From Bizionia sp. (GTDB lineage Bacteria; Bacteroidota; Bacteroidia; Flavobacteriales; Flavobacteriaceae), in assembly GCA_020631395.1 (NCBI GenBank), contig JAHDHI010000022.1, positions 1 to 62,462 of the forward strand: a stretch of DNA of 62,462 bases. The letters are read 5' to 3'. The translations under genes were made by a program, and so were the position numbers. Positions within the stretch are counted from its first letter, which is position 1. Every line of letters begins with the position of its first letter. Shown here piece after piece: positions 16,184-24,245 of this stretch. The notes under the pieces were generated by a model. That model made no database searches, was not told the DNA's origin, and saw only the letters and a program-made list of their open reading frames with translations.

Positions 16184-17146
16184 ATGAGAAAAAACATTGT
16201 TTTTTCTACTGACATTGTCTCTTCAATTGACAATGGCCCAGTCGGATTCTTTAGTTGTAAAAGCAGATACCCTTAAAGTTAGCCTGCCTTGGGAGCAAAA
16301 AAATAAAATAAACCTCGATTTGAATGAAGTTGCCTTCGTAAACTGGAACTCAGGAGGAGTAAATTCAGTATCAGCATTGTTAGGCGTATTGTCTACTTTA
16401 AAGTACGAACATGAAAATCTGGATTTAATATGGCTCAATAAGGTTTCTGGGCGTTATGGAATTAACAAGCAACAAGTACAAAATGTAAGGAAAACGGATG
16501 ATTTAATAGAAATAAACTCCAGTTTGGGATATAAGATGGATAGTCTTACGAATTGGTATTATACTGCGAAGTTCAATTTCAAGTCGCAATTCACAAATGG
16601 ATACGCATATCCAAATACCACCAAACCAATCTCTAAGTTCATGGCTCCTGGGTATTTGTTTTTTGGAGCAGGAATGGAGTATGGAAGAGATATAGAGACA
16701 TTTTCACTATACTTTTCACCGCTTACCCTAAAAGGAACCTTTGTCTTGGATGATGACTTGGCGAATGCTGGAGCTTTTGGGGTAGAACCAGCTATTGTGG
16801 ACGATGAGGGAAATGTTATGGTGGAAGGAGAAGAAGTGAGAGCAGAAGTAGGCGTTTTAATAACAAGGCCTACGAAACCGTGATATTTGAAAATATAGCA
16901 CTGAAAAATGCAGTAAGCCTATATACCGATTATTTCAATAGTTTTGGAAACATAGATGTGAATTGGGAAATCAATTTTGATTTCAAGGTAAACCAGTTTG
17001 TCAAAGCTACTTTGGGATCGCATTTAAAATACGATAACGATACCAAGACTCCAGTAGAGGTGGTCGATGGTGAAGAATATGCTGAAGAAGGAGCTAAAAT
17101 ACAATGGAAACAACAAATAGGGATAGGTGTAACATTGGACTTTTAA
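16184..17146 (+). pseudogene. DUF3078 protein gene with two apparent frameshifts
   Basis: The natural start is ATG at 16184 (MRKNIV). A run of six T (16200-16205) must lose one T to join it to the frame encoding LLTLSLQLTMAQ. That frame runs to a TGA at 16881. A run of four T (16855-16858) must gain one T to continue as GVFNNKAYETVIFENIALKN to 17146. Joined, it gives a complete DUF3078 protein: signal peptide, WNSGGVNSVSALLG, FKSQFTNGYAYPN and FTDY-type C-terminal strands, a predicted outer-membrane beta-barrel of about 320 residues. Both lesions are single-base changes in T-runs, so sequencing error is as likely as decay. Confidence 0.75.
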
Positions 17147-17150
17147 AGGG

Positions 17151-17465
17151 CTAAGTAAAGTTTTTTAGAAGTATTAAAAAGGGGATGGTTATTATGCAAT
17201 CCAAAAGGTATAGGGTGCCAAACAGTTTTATGTTGGATAATCCAACGATTTTATAGAACTTCAATTTACGTCTTACCCGATTGTCTTTCAATAGCAACAA
17301 AAGCAAGATGACAGCGAATAATTTCGTTATGATGGCAAGAATAATAATGGGCTTTATCACTGTGATGAAAAAAGTGATTATAAAAGACCATAAAGCCAAA
17401 GGTCTATAATAATATAATATTGCGCGAAATTGATTTAGCATATATTGTATAACGAAAAAATGCAT
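17151..17465 (-). CDS. Small three-helix membrane protein, unknown function
   Basis: 104 residues, Ile/Leu/Phe-rich with three or four predicted membrane helices (ALWSFIITFFITVIKPIIIL, ITKLFAVILLLLLL and LYLLDCIITIPFLILL) and short basic loops (KDNRVRRKLKFYK). It converges with the DUF3078 gene and is divergent from prfA. Nothing identifies a function. The length and consistent hydrophobic pattern favour a real gene over chance. Confidence 0.5.
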   Translation of the reverse strand: MHFFVIQYMLNQFRAILYYYRPLALWSFIITFFITVIKPIIILAIITKLFAVILLLLLLKDNRVRRKLKFYKIVGLSNIKLFGTLYLLDCIITIPFLILLKNFT

Positions 17466-17523
17466 GCAATATTTTCTAAAGTCCTAAAGGAATTATAAAT
17501 CATTGCAATTTCATAAATTATCG

Positions 17524-17531
17524 TACTTTTG
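17524..17531 (+). promoter_or_regulatory. -7 promoter element of prfA
   Basis: TACTTTTG, 20 nt upstream of the prfA ATG, fits TAnnTTTG. Confidence 0.55.
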
Positions 17532-17551
17532 CCTTACAATTTTATAGATAG

Positions 17552-18628
17552 ATGTTAGAGAAATTACAAATAGTAAAACAGCGTTTTGATGAGGTAAGTG
17601 ACTTGATAATACAACCCGATATCATTACGGATCAAAAAAGATATGTTGCACTAAATAGAGAATACAAAGATTTGCGTATCCTGATGGGTAAGCGTGAAGA
17701 ATATATAGAGTATGCGAACAACATAACCGAAGCTGACGAGATAATTGCAGATGGTAGCGATGCCGAAATGGTGGATATGGCCAAAATGCAATTGGAAGAA
17801 GCCAAAGAAGCCATACCTAAATTAGAAGAAGAGATAAAGGTACTTTTAATACCTAAAGATCCTGAGGATTCTAAAAATGCAGTGGTGGAGTTGAGAGCAG
17901 GAACAGGAGGAGATGAAGCCAGTATTTTTGCAGGGGATCTATTTAGAATGTACACCAAGTATTGTGAAGGAAAGGGGTGGAACGTAAGTACTGTCGATTT
18001 TAGTGAAGGAACAAATGGAGGGTTTAAAGAAATTCAATTCGAGGTAAGTGGAGAAGATGTGTATGGGACTTTGAAATTCGAAGCAGGAGTACACCGTGTA
18101 CAACGTGTGCCACAAACAGAAACACAAGGACGTGTACATACAAGTGCTGCAACCGTTATGATTTTTCCTGAAGCAGAGGAGTTTGACGTAGAAATAAACC
18201 CCAAGGAAGTAAGAGTGGATTTTTTCTGTTCGTCCGGTCCAGGAGGACAATCTGTGAATACGACATATTCAGCGGTACGTTTAACCCATATTCCAACAGG
18301 TTTGGTGGCACAATGTCAAGATCAGAAATCGCAACATAAGAACAAGGAAAAAGCATTCAAGGTGCTGCGTTCACGTCTATACGAAATGGAATTGGCAAAA
18401 AAGAATGCCGAAGATGCCGAGAAAAGAGGATCTATGGTAACTTCTGGAGATCGTAGTGCGAAAATTAGAACATACAACTACCCACAAGGACGTGTGACCG
18501 ATCATAGAATAGGTTTGACACTTTACGATTTGTCTAACATAGTGAATGGGGACATTCAGAAAATCATAGACGAATTGATGCTAGCCGAGAACACTGAGAA
18601 GTTAAAGGCAAATAGCGACATCATTTAA
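17552..18628 (+). CDS. prfA: Peptide chain release factor 1
   Basis: 358 residues, standard RF1 length. The codon-recognition tripeptide is PQT (187-189, the RF1 PxT class, which reads UAA/UAG) and the peptidyl-tRNA hydrolysis motif GGQ is at 231-233 within [14 protein letters not shown]. The N-terminal helical domain and the RVTDHRIG segment near the C-terminus are present. It terminates translation in the cytoplasm. A strong terminator begins 7 nt after the stop. Confidence 0.97.
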   Translation: MLEKLQIVKQRFDEVSDLIIQPDIITDQKRYVALNREYKDLRILMGKREEYIEYANNITEADEIIADGSDAEMVDMAKMQLEEAKEAIPKLEEEIKVLLIPKDPEDSKNAVVELRAGTGGDEASIFAGDLFRMYTKYCEGKGWNVSTVDFSEGTNGGFKEIQFEVSGEDVYGTLKFEAGVHRVQRVPQTETQGRVHTSAATVMIFPEAEEFDVEINPKEVRVDFFCSSGPGGQSVNTTYSAVRLTHIPTGLVAQCQDQKSQHKNKEKAFKVLRSRLYEMELAKKNAEDAEKRGSMVTSGDRSAKIRTYNYPQGRVTDHRIGLTLYDLSNIVNGDIQKIIDELMLAENTEKLKANSDII

Positions 18629-18635
18629 AATATGC

Positions 18636-18661
18636 AAGCCTCTTTTTTAGAGGCTTTTTTT
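18636..18661 (+). terminator. Terminator of prfA, abutting the next start codon
   Basis: AAGCCTC (18636-18642) pairs with GAGGCTT (18650-18656) and is followed by T to 18661. The next ATG is at 18662, so the hairpin occupies the ribosome-landing region of the next gene. Confidence 0.85.
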
Positions 18662-19360
18662 ATGAAGAAAAACCTATTGATAAATATAATCGTACTGGCG
18701 TTGATTCTTATGGTATTGGCTAGAATTACGGGAGCTTTGAGGTTGTATGCCGTTTCTAGTTATGGAACAGAACCCAATTTAAAGTACAATACACGCTTTG
18801 TCGGATCCAATCTCATATCCCCAAAGCATATGGAGTTCTCTTACTATCAAAGAAAAGATGACGTATTCAATCTTGGAGATCTAACAATAGTGCAAAGACT
18901 CATTGCCATGCCAGGAGATGTCTTGGAATGTAAGAAAGGGGAGTTTTATGTGAATGGAAAGAATGTCGACGATCGTTTGAATCTTAGAAGGATGTACAAA
19001 CTTCATGAAACCGATTATGAAAACCACATCAAAGCCATTGTGGACGAAGATGAAGGTATTATTGGCATTCCATTGAAATCAGATAGCATCGCAGTAACGT
19101 TGAATGAGGATTTTGTGGCTACTACAAATGTTGTAATTGAGAAGTATTTAGTTGAAAACCTAGAAAATGCTTTGCCTAGTGACATCAATATTGAAAACCT
19201 TGAGAATGAAGATTGGAATGTTAATAGCTTTGGACCAATAAAGATGCCCGAAGGCAAGTATTTCTTTCTAGGAGACAATAGAGACAATTCAATGGATTCT
19301 AGGTATTTTGGATTTGTGAATGAAGAAGATATAAAGGGAACATTGCTATTTCAGTTTTAA
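18662..19360 (+). CDS. Signal peptidase I (S26)-like protein with degenerate active site
   Basis: 232 residues from the ATG at 18662; a longer frame from 18632 would translate the prfA terminator and is rejected. One N-terminal membrane anchor (about 5-25) precedes S26 boxes: VGSNLISP (normally SMxPT), IVQRLIAMPGD (normally hKRhhGhPGD) and the late box GDNRDNSMDSRYFGFV, which is well conserved. The catalytic lysine of the second box is Gln here and the serine box is altered, so peptidase activity is doubtful. It is expected at the periplasmic face of the inner membrane. Possibly a divergent paralogue or pseudoenzyme partner of the true LepB. Confidence 0.75.
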   Translation: MKKNLLINIIVLALILMVLARITGALRLYAVSSYGTEPNLKYNTRFVGSNLISPKHMEFSYYQRKDDVFNLGDLTIVQRLIAMPGDVLECKKGEFYVNGKNVDDRLNLRRMYKLHETDYENHIKAIVDEDEGIIGIPLKSDSIAVTLNEDFVATTNVVIEKYLVENLENALPSDINIENLENEDWNVNSFGPIKMPEGKYFFLGDNRDNSMDSRYFGFVNEEDIKGTLLFQF

Positions 19361-19471
19361 AAGGAATAAAGGTTTGTTCTATATTTTATGGATGTGAAAT
19401 CCAAATACTATTATATTTGTCCCAATCAATTTTGAAAATAAAGAAGTTTTTACTTGAAAGTAAAGACAATG

Positions 19472-19479
19472 TAATTTTG
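19472..19479 (+). promoter_or_regulatory. -7 promoter element of pyrF
   Basis: TAATTTTG lies 13 nt upstream of the pyrF ATG and fits TAnnTTTG. Confidence 0.5.
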
Positions 19480-19492
19480 TATAAGCAATAAT

Positions 19493-20311
19493 ATGAATAC
19501 AATAGATCTTGTCAGTCAAATAAGAAAAAAGAAATCTTTTCTATGCATAGGGTTGGATGTCGACCTGAATAAAGTACCATCTCACCTTTTAAAGGAAGAG
19601 GATCCTATATTCGCTTTCAATAAAGAGATAATAGACGCTACACACCATCTATGCGTTAGTTATAAGCCAAATACGGCATTCTATGAGGCTTATGGGCTTA
19701 AAGGTTGGCAATCATTGGAAAAAACAATTAAATATATAAATGAGGAGTATCCTGAAATTTTTACGATTGCAGATGCAAAACGAGGTGACATCGGGAATAC
19801 GAGTACAATGTACGCAAAGGCTTTTTTCGAAGATTTGGAGTTCGATAGCGTAACCGTGGCACCATATATGGGACAAGATTCGGTAGAGCCCTTTTTGAAA
19901 TTCAAGGACAAGCATACCATCATGTTGGCATTGACCTCCAATGTGGGGGCTTTCGATTTCCAAACAAAAGAAGTGGAAGGGAAAGAACTATACAAGCAAG
20001 TATTGGAAACCTCGAAGACGTGGAAGAATTCAGAAAACTTGATGTATGTGGTAGGAGCCACGAAAGCTGAATATTTTGAAGCAATAAGGAACATTGTTCC
20101 AGATTCTTTCTTGCTGGTGCCAGGTGTGGGAGCACAAGGAGGAAACTTGCAGGATGTATGCAAATATGGTATGAACGACAATGTTGGTTTGTTGATTAAT
20201 TCATCACGAGGAATCATCTATGCGTCCAAAGACCAGGATTTTGCCAAGGCGGCTGCAGATAAAGCGAAAGAATTGCAACTGCAAATGGAAGGAGTTTTAA
20301 ATGGTGAATAG
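19493..20311 (+). CDS. pyrF: Orotidine 5'-phosphate decarboxylase
   Basis: 272 residues, type 2 (long) OMP decarboxylase. CIGLDVD at the N-terminus, the catalytic signature [13 protein letters not shown] (Lys96 and the Asp pair), [12 protein letters not shown], and the phosphate-binding end [10 protein letters not shown] plus [11 protein letters not shown] are all visible. It converts OMP to UMP, the last step of pyrimidine synthesis. It is followed 24 bp later by a BtuF-like gene, with which it is probably co-transcribed. Confidence 0.96.
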   Translation: MNTIDLVSQIRKKKSFLCIGLDVDLNKVPSHLLKEEDPIFAFNKEIIDATHHLCVSYKPNTAFYEAYGLKGWQSLEKTIKYINEEYPEIFTIADAKRGDIGNTSTMYAKAFFEDLEFDSVTVAPYMGQDSVEPFLKFKDKHTIMLALTSNVGAFDFQTKEVEGKELYKQVLETSKTWKNSENLMYVVGATKAEYFEAIRNIVPDSFLLVPGVGAQGGNLQDVCKYGMNDNVGLLINSSRGIIYASKDQDFAKAAADKAKELQLQMEGVLNGE

Positions 20312-20335
20312 TTTGTTGTTTTTAAAAGGGGCTAA

Positions 20336-21133
20336 ATGATTATGGAAATTCAAGATCAAATGAAGCGTGTGGTTTCTTTTAAGGGCCCTCCTAAGCGTAT
20401 CATAAGCCTTGTGCCTTCCCAAACGGAGTTGCTTTACGATTTGGGATTGGAAGATAGCATTGTGGGAATTACTAAATTCTGCGTGCATCCCTATCATTTA
20501 AAAAGCACGAAAACCATTGTAGGAGGAACAAAGGCAATTAAAATTGAAAAGATAAAAGCCTTGAATCCAGATGTGATTTTGTGCAACAAGGAAGAAAATA
20601 CCAAGGAAATAGTTGAAGCATGTGAAGACATCGCCCCAGTACACGTTTCAGATATTTTCACAATCGAAGATAGTTTGGAGTTGATTTCACAATACGGCAT
20701 GTTATTCAACAAAAGAACGGAGGCAAACAAGATTTCAGATAAGATAAGATTCAATTTAAAGGACTTTGAAACATTCATAAAGGACAAACCTGTTTTCAAA
20801 GTGGCCTATTTCATATGGAGAAAGCCATGGATTGTGGCAGGAAACTCGACATTCATCAACCACTTGTTAGAACTCAATGGATTTGACAACATATATTCCA
20901 ATTTAGAACGATATCCAGAAGTCGAATTGAAAAAAATAAGATTGGAAGGAGACCCGGAATTGGTTTTGTTGTCAAGCGAACCTTATCCATTCAAGGATGA
21001 ACACGCTTTCGAGATTGGCCGAGCATCTCATCATGCAAAGACGATATACGTAGATGGAGAATATTTTTCATGGTACGGATCCAGATTGGCGAAAGCATTC
21101 GATTATTTCAAAGCTCTAAGAAATAGGCTGTGA
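20336..21133 (+). CDS. Helical-backbone metal-receptor (BtuF-like) protein without signal peptide
   Basis: 265 residues with the two-lobed cobalamin/siderophore-binding-protein fold: PPKRIISLVPSQTELLYDLG (about 17-36), VGGTKAIKIEKIKALNPDVI (about 62-82), a backbone helix rich in Lys/Asp, and FIWRKPWIVAGNSTFINHLL. Classical members are periplasmic ABC-transporter binding proteins, but no signal peptide or lipobox is present here, pointing to a cytoplasmic location. An AAAAGGGG stretch upstream could act as a ribosome site. The ligand is unknown. Its 3' end overlaps the convergent small gene by 18 bp. Confidence 0.75.
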   Translation: MIMEIQDQMKRVVSFKGPPKRIISLVPSQTELLYDLGLEDSIVGITKFCVHPYHLKSTKTIVGGTKAIKIEKIKALNPDVILCNKEENTKEIVEACEDIAPVHVSDIFTIEDSLELISQYGMLFNKRTEANKISDKIRFNLKDFETFIKDKPVFKVAYFIWRKPWIVAGNSTFINHLLELNGFDNIYSNLERYPEVELKKIRLEGDPELVLLSSEPYPFKDEHAFEIGRASHHAKTIYVDGEYFSWYGSRLAKAFDYFKALRNRL

Positions 21134-21313
21134 ACTTTCTCTGGAAAGAAACTTCAATTTGTTTAATTTATTTAGCAACTTCATTGCTTTGTATTCGGAA
21201 ACATCACTCAACGCATGATCTGTTTGACGTAAATCATAAGCTTGATCTACAAGTTGTTTGTAACGCTTGTTGAGTTTTTGTTGATGTTGCTTTAAAATGT
21301 CTTTGCGTTTCAT
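21116..21313 (-). CDS. Lacal_2735-type small protein
   Basis: 65 residues, highly charged and helical (KQHQQKLNKRYKQLVDQAY; SEYKAMKLLNKLNKL), resembling the short Flavobacteriaceae family Lacal_2735, of unknown function. A TATCTTTA element on the minus strand about 25 nt upstream of the start fits the promoter consensus. It converges with and overlaps the BtuF-like gene by 18 bp, so antisense overlap of the mRNAs is expected. Confidence 0.65.
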   Translation of the reverse strand: MKRKDILKQHQQKLNKRYKQLVDQAYDLRQTDHALSDVSEYKAMKLLNKLNKLKFLSRESSQPIS

Positions 21314-21652
21314 CTTTGTATTAATTGGACTACGTATTAAAGATACGTTAATTATTGGGAAATTAAAAGGTAACTTGTTATTTTTTAAAGTGTTATGTTC
21401 TGTTTTGTGAAAAAATAAAAAAACTATTGCACATAGGGCTTAAAAATGTTTTTTGCACATAATATGCAATTGTAAAAAAACCAACCTAATTAAAGATTGG
21501 CTTTCCAATTGATGTTAAACAAGTAACTCAAGCAAAATGTGAGAAAATTTACTTGAGAATAAAGGTATGATCATTCGGAAACTATAATGTTATGTTAATG
21601 TTAGCTTTGCATTAAAGTTTATATGATATTTTTAAAATAAAGACCCATTACG
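21314..21652. other. 339-bp intergenic region without a recognisable gene
   Basis: Holds the start-proximal promoter of the minus-strand small gene. A weak hairpin (AACCAA and TTGG arms, about 21478-21502) is present. I see no coding sequence or RNA gene in the remainder, which should carry the promoter of the next plus-strand gene. Confidence 0.5.
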
Positions 21653-22210
21653 ATGAGAATAATTTTGATGACTTTTGTATTGTGCATGTTTTCCATGACA
21701 GTTAACGCACAAGACGATAAATGTAAATGTTGTACGGAAAATCATAGTGCTTTCGACTTTTGGATTGGAACTTGGAATGTAACCAACCCGGATGGAAGTG
21801 TAGCAGGCAAAAATATCATAGACAAAATTCAAGACGAATGCATTCTGAGGGAAAATTGGATTAGTGCAAAAGGGAAATATACAGGAACAAGCAACAATTT
21901 TTATAATGCAGAAAAGAAACAATGGGAGCAAATCTGGATAGACAATCAAGGAGGTAGTCTGCATTTGAAAGGCAATAGGGTGGATAATCAGATGATTTTA
22001 CAAACAGAGGAAGCCAAAAATAAAGATGGGAAGCCTTTTGTTCATCGCGTGACTTGGACTTTGAACAAGGATGGTTCGGTTCGTCAACTATGGGAAACCA
22101 TTACGAATGGAACAGAGGTCACGATTGCTTTTGATGGTCTGTACAAGAAGGAAAAGGCAAATGTGCAAGAGAGAGCCCCAATAAAAGAGATAGATGTAAA
22201 GAAAGAGTAA
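21653..22210 (+). CDS. Secreted DUF1579-like protein
   Basis: 185 residues with signal peptide MRIILMTFVLCMFSMTVNAQ. The mature part begins with a Cys cluster (DKCKCC) and then FDFWIGTWNVTNPDGSVAG, a W-G-x-W-x-V start typical of lipocalin-like proteins of the DUF1579 type, followed by alternating beta-strand segments. It probably binds a small hydrophobic ligand in the periplasm. The ligand and role are unknown. It is followed by a terminator shared with the convergent DUF4197 gene. Confidence 0.65.
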   Translation: MRIILMTFVLCMFSMTVNAQDDKCKCCTENHSAFDFWIGTWNVTNPDGSVAGKNIIDKIQDECILRENWISAKGKYTGTSNNFYNAEKKQWEQIWIDNQGGSLHLKGNRVDNQMILQTEEAKNKDGKPFVHRVTWTLNKDGSVRQLWETITNGTEVTIAFDGLYKKEKANVQERAPIKEIDVKKE

Positions 22211-22384
22211 TACCAATTTGCTTATATGCTGTCGTACAGAAAACGAAGCTGCTTTTTTGTTCCATACCGCTGTGATTAATTTGCATAGCCGTAGTCAAGG
22301 AAATTATGAACAAGAAAATAGAACGAAGAATAAGCAAGCTTGAATGCGTCATTATATAAGCACTTTAATATGGTGAATTAAGAT

Positions 22385-22425
22385 AAAAAGTCCATTGCAA
22401 AATTAAATTTCACAATGGACTTTTT
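22385..22425. terminator. Bidirectional terminator
   Basis: AAAAAGTCCATTG (22385-22397) pairs with CAATGGACTTTTT (22413-22425), between convergent genes. The preceding 22211-22380 holds no recognisable feature. Confidence 0.88.
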
Positions 22426-22446
22426 GACGTATGTAAGCTTATTCGT

Positions 22447-23154
22447 TTAATCTTGTAAGGCGAATACCTTCTTCAGCAATGTAGTTGTACGAGAATCCAA
22501 TTTGTTGCGTATTTGCCCTTCTTCTACGGCAATCATCTTATAGACCCCTTTTAAGGCTTCCGTGGTCACGTAATCCGTTAAATCTGGGTTTACATCGTTT
22601 GTAAAGGGGATGGCATTGTATTTATTGATTAAGTTTTCCCAAATTTGATCAGCTCCCACTTTTCCAAAGGAATTTTTTATCACTGGGTTAAACTTAGCAT
22701 ACAAGGCTGTTTCTGTTTTACCGGTCAAATATTGTGTGGCAGCATCGTCATTGCCCAACAAGATGTTCTTTGCATCGGCAAAAGTGATGTCTTTTACTGC
22801 GTCTACAAAAATGGGTGTGGCTTCTTTTACCGCATCTTCTGCTGCTCTATTCAAAACTTTCAACCCGTCATCGGCAAGACTGCCTAGCCCAATGTCGCGC
22901 AATGCCTTGTCAACTTTTTTCAATTCTTCAGGGAGCAAGATCTTTACCAATTCATTTTTATAGAAACCATCTTTCAAGGTTAATTTGCTTACTTGTTTGT
23001 CAATTCCAAAATCAAGAGCCTCTCTCAATCCAGAAGCAATGTCTGCATTGCTAAGTACACCTCCTCCTTGTGGTAATTGATTGACTACTTGTTGTAATTC
23101 CGCACAAGCGGTTAAATTGAAAATTAAAATGAGTGCTATAAATCTACGTATCAT
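22447..23154 (-). CDS. DUF4197 lipoprotein
   Basis: 235 residues, signal peptide with lipobox LTAC (Cys17). The body is alpha-helical and matches DUF4197: GLREALDFGIDKQVSKLT (about 43-61), ILLPEELKKVDKALRDIGLG, DAATQYLTGKTE and FTNDVNPDLTDYVTTEAL. It sits in the envelope, probably periplasm-facing. Function unknown. It is divergent from the metallo-hydrolase gene, with only about 40 bp between their start codons. Confidence 0.8.
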   Translation of the reverse strand: MIRRFIALILIFNLTACAELQQVVNQLPQGGGVLSNADIASGLREALDFGIDKQVSKLTLKDGFYKNELVKILLPEELKKVDKALRDIGLGSLADDGLKVLNRAAEDAVKEATPIFVDAVKDITFADAKNILLGNDDAATQYLTGKTETALYAKFNPVIKNSFGKVGADQIWENLINKYNAIPFTNDVNPDLTDYVTTEALKGVYKMIAVEEGQIRNKLDSRTTTLLKKVFALQD

Positions 23155-23196
23155 AAATAAGTGTTTTTTATCTTTATCAAAGATATATTTTTACAA

Positions 23197-24144
23197 ATGA
23201 AATCATTTCAAATAGCGTGCCTAATTTTTTGTCTTCTAGTTTCGGGGTGTCAAACTGAAGAAAAAAGACGATTAAGTGAAAAATCAAAGCAGTATGTTAC
23301 AATCCTTGGTACAGCACAAGATGCTGGTTATCCACAAATAAATTGCAATAAAAACTGTTGCAAGGCATTTTATGACGGAAAGGAGAGTAGGAAGTTGGTT
23401 TCCAGTCTTGGGCTGATAGATGAAACTACGACCAAAAAATATATGTTTGACGCCACTCCGGACATTGCCAGACAAACGAGGATTTTAAGAAGTGAACATA
23501 TGGACAATGGAAGTGTGATTGATGGTGTTTTCCTGACACACGCTCACATTGGACATTATACAGGGCTGATGCATTTTGGTAGGGAAGCAATGGGAGGAAA
23601 GCAAATTCCAATTTATGCAATGCCGAAAATGAAACGATTCTTGAAAGAAAACGGACCGTGGAGTCAATTGATAGACATTGAAAACATAGCAGTGAGACAG
23701 CTCACAAATGATTCTACGATTGTCTTGAATGACAATTTGAAGGTGACCCCGTTTTTAGTGCCTCATAGAGATGAGTTTTCAGAAACCGTAGGTTATAAAA
23801 TAGAAGGAGAAAACAAATCGGCATTGTTCATTCCAGACATAAACAAATGGGAGTTATGGGAAAAAGACATTGTGGAAGAAGTGAAAAAGGTGGATTATGC
23901 CTTTTTGGATGCGACTTTCTTCAAGGCAGGGGAAATCCCAAGGCCCATGAGCGAAGTACCTCACCCTTTCATAGTGGAAACGGTAAAGTTGTTTGAAAAA
24001 GAGTCCAAAGAAACAAAAGGGAAAATAATCTTCATACACTTCAATCATACCAATCCTGCAATTTTAAATTCACATTATCTACAAGACAGCATTCAGAACC
24101 TAGGATATGTGTTCGCAAAACGAGGAATGTGTTTTTCACTTTAA
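23197..24144 (+). CDS. PqqB-like metallo-beta-lactamase-fold lipoprotein
   Basis: 315 residues from the ATG at 23197 (MKSFQIACLIFCLLVSGCQ, lipobox Cys18); the frame from 23161 is longer but lacks a signal peptide. It has the start TILGTAQDAGYPQINCNKNCC, like coenzyme PQQ synthesis protein B, and the metal motif THAHIGHYTGL, where the usual HxHxDH aspartate is Gly as in PqqB-type proteins. Later His residues (VPHRDEFSETVG; FIHFNHTNP) complete a metal site. Without pqqA-F around it, a role in PQQ synthesis is not implied. Probably an envelope hydrolase of unknown substrate. Confidence 0.8.
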   Translation: MKSFQIACLIFCLLVSGCQTEEKRRLSEKSKQYVTILGTAQDAGYPQINCNKNCCKAFYDGKESRKLVSSLGLIDETTTKKYMFDATPDIARQTRILRSEHMDNGSVIDGVFLTHAHIGHYTGLMHFGREAMGGKQIPIYAMPKMKRFLKENGPWSQLIDIENIAVRQLTNDSTIVLNDNLKVTPFLVPHRDEFSETVGYKIEGENKSALFIPDINKWELWEKDIVEEVKKVDYAFLDATFFKAGEIPRPMSEVPHPFIVETVKLFEKESKETKGKIIFIHFNHTNPAILNSHYLQDSIQNLGYVFAKRGMCFSL

Positions 24145-24245
24145 AAGAATATTTAGAAATCATTTTTTTATATAATTACATATAATCGATCTATTTTTTT
24201 GAATATTTCGTAAATTGCATCACTAAAAAGCATTAAAAATCACGA

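Noticed and set aside
22211-22380. Possible remnant of a mobile element or gene before the terminator
   Set aside because: No frame, repeat or similarity that I can recognise; left as plain spacer.
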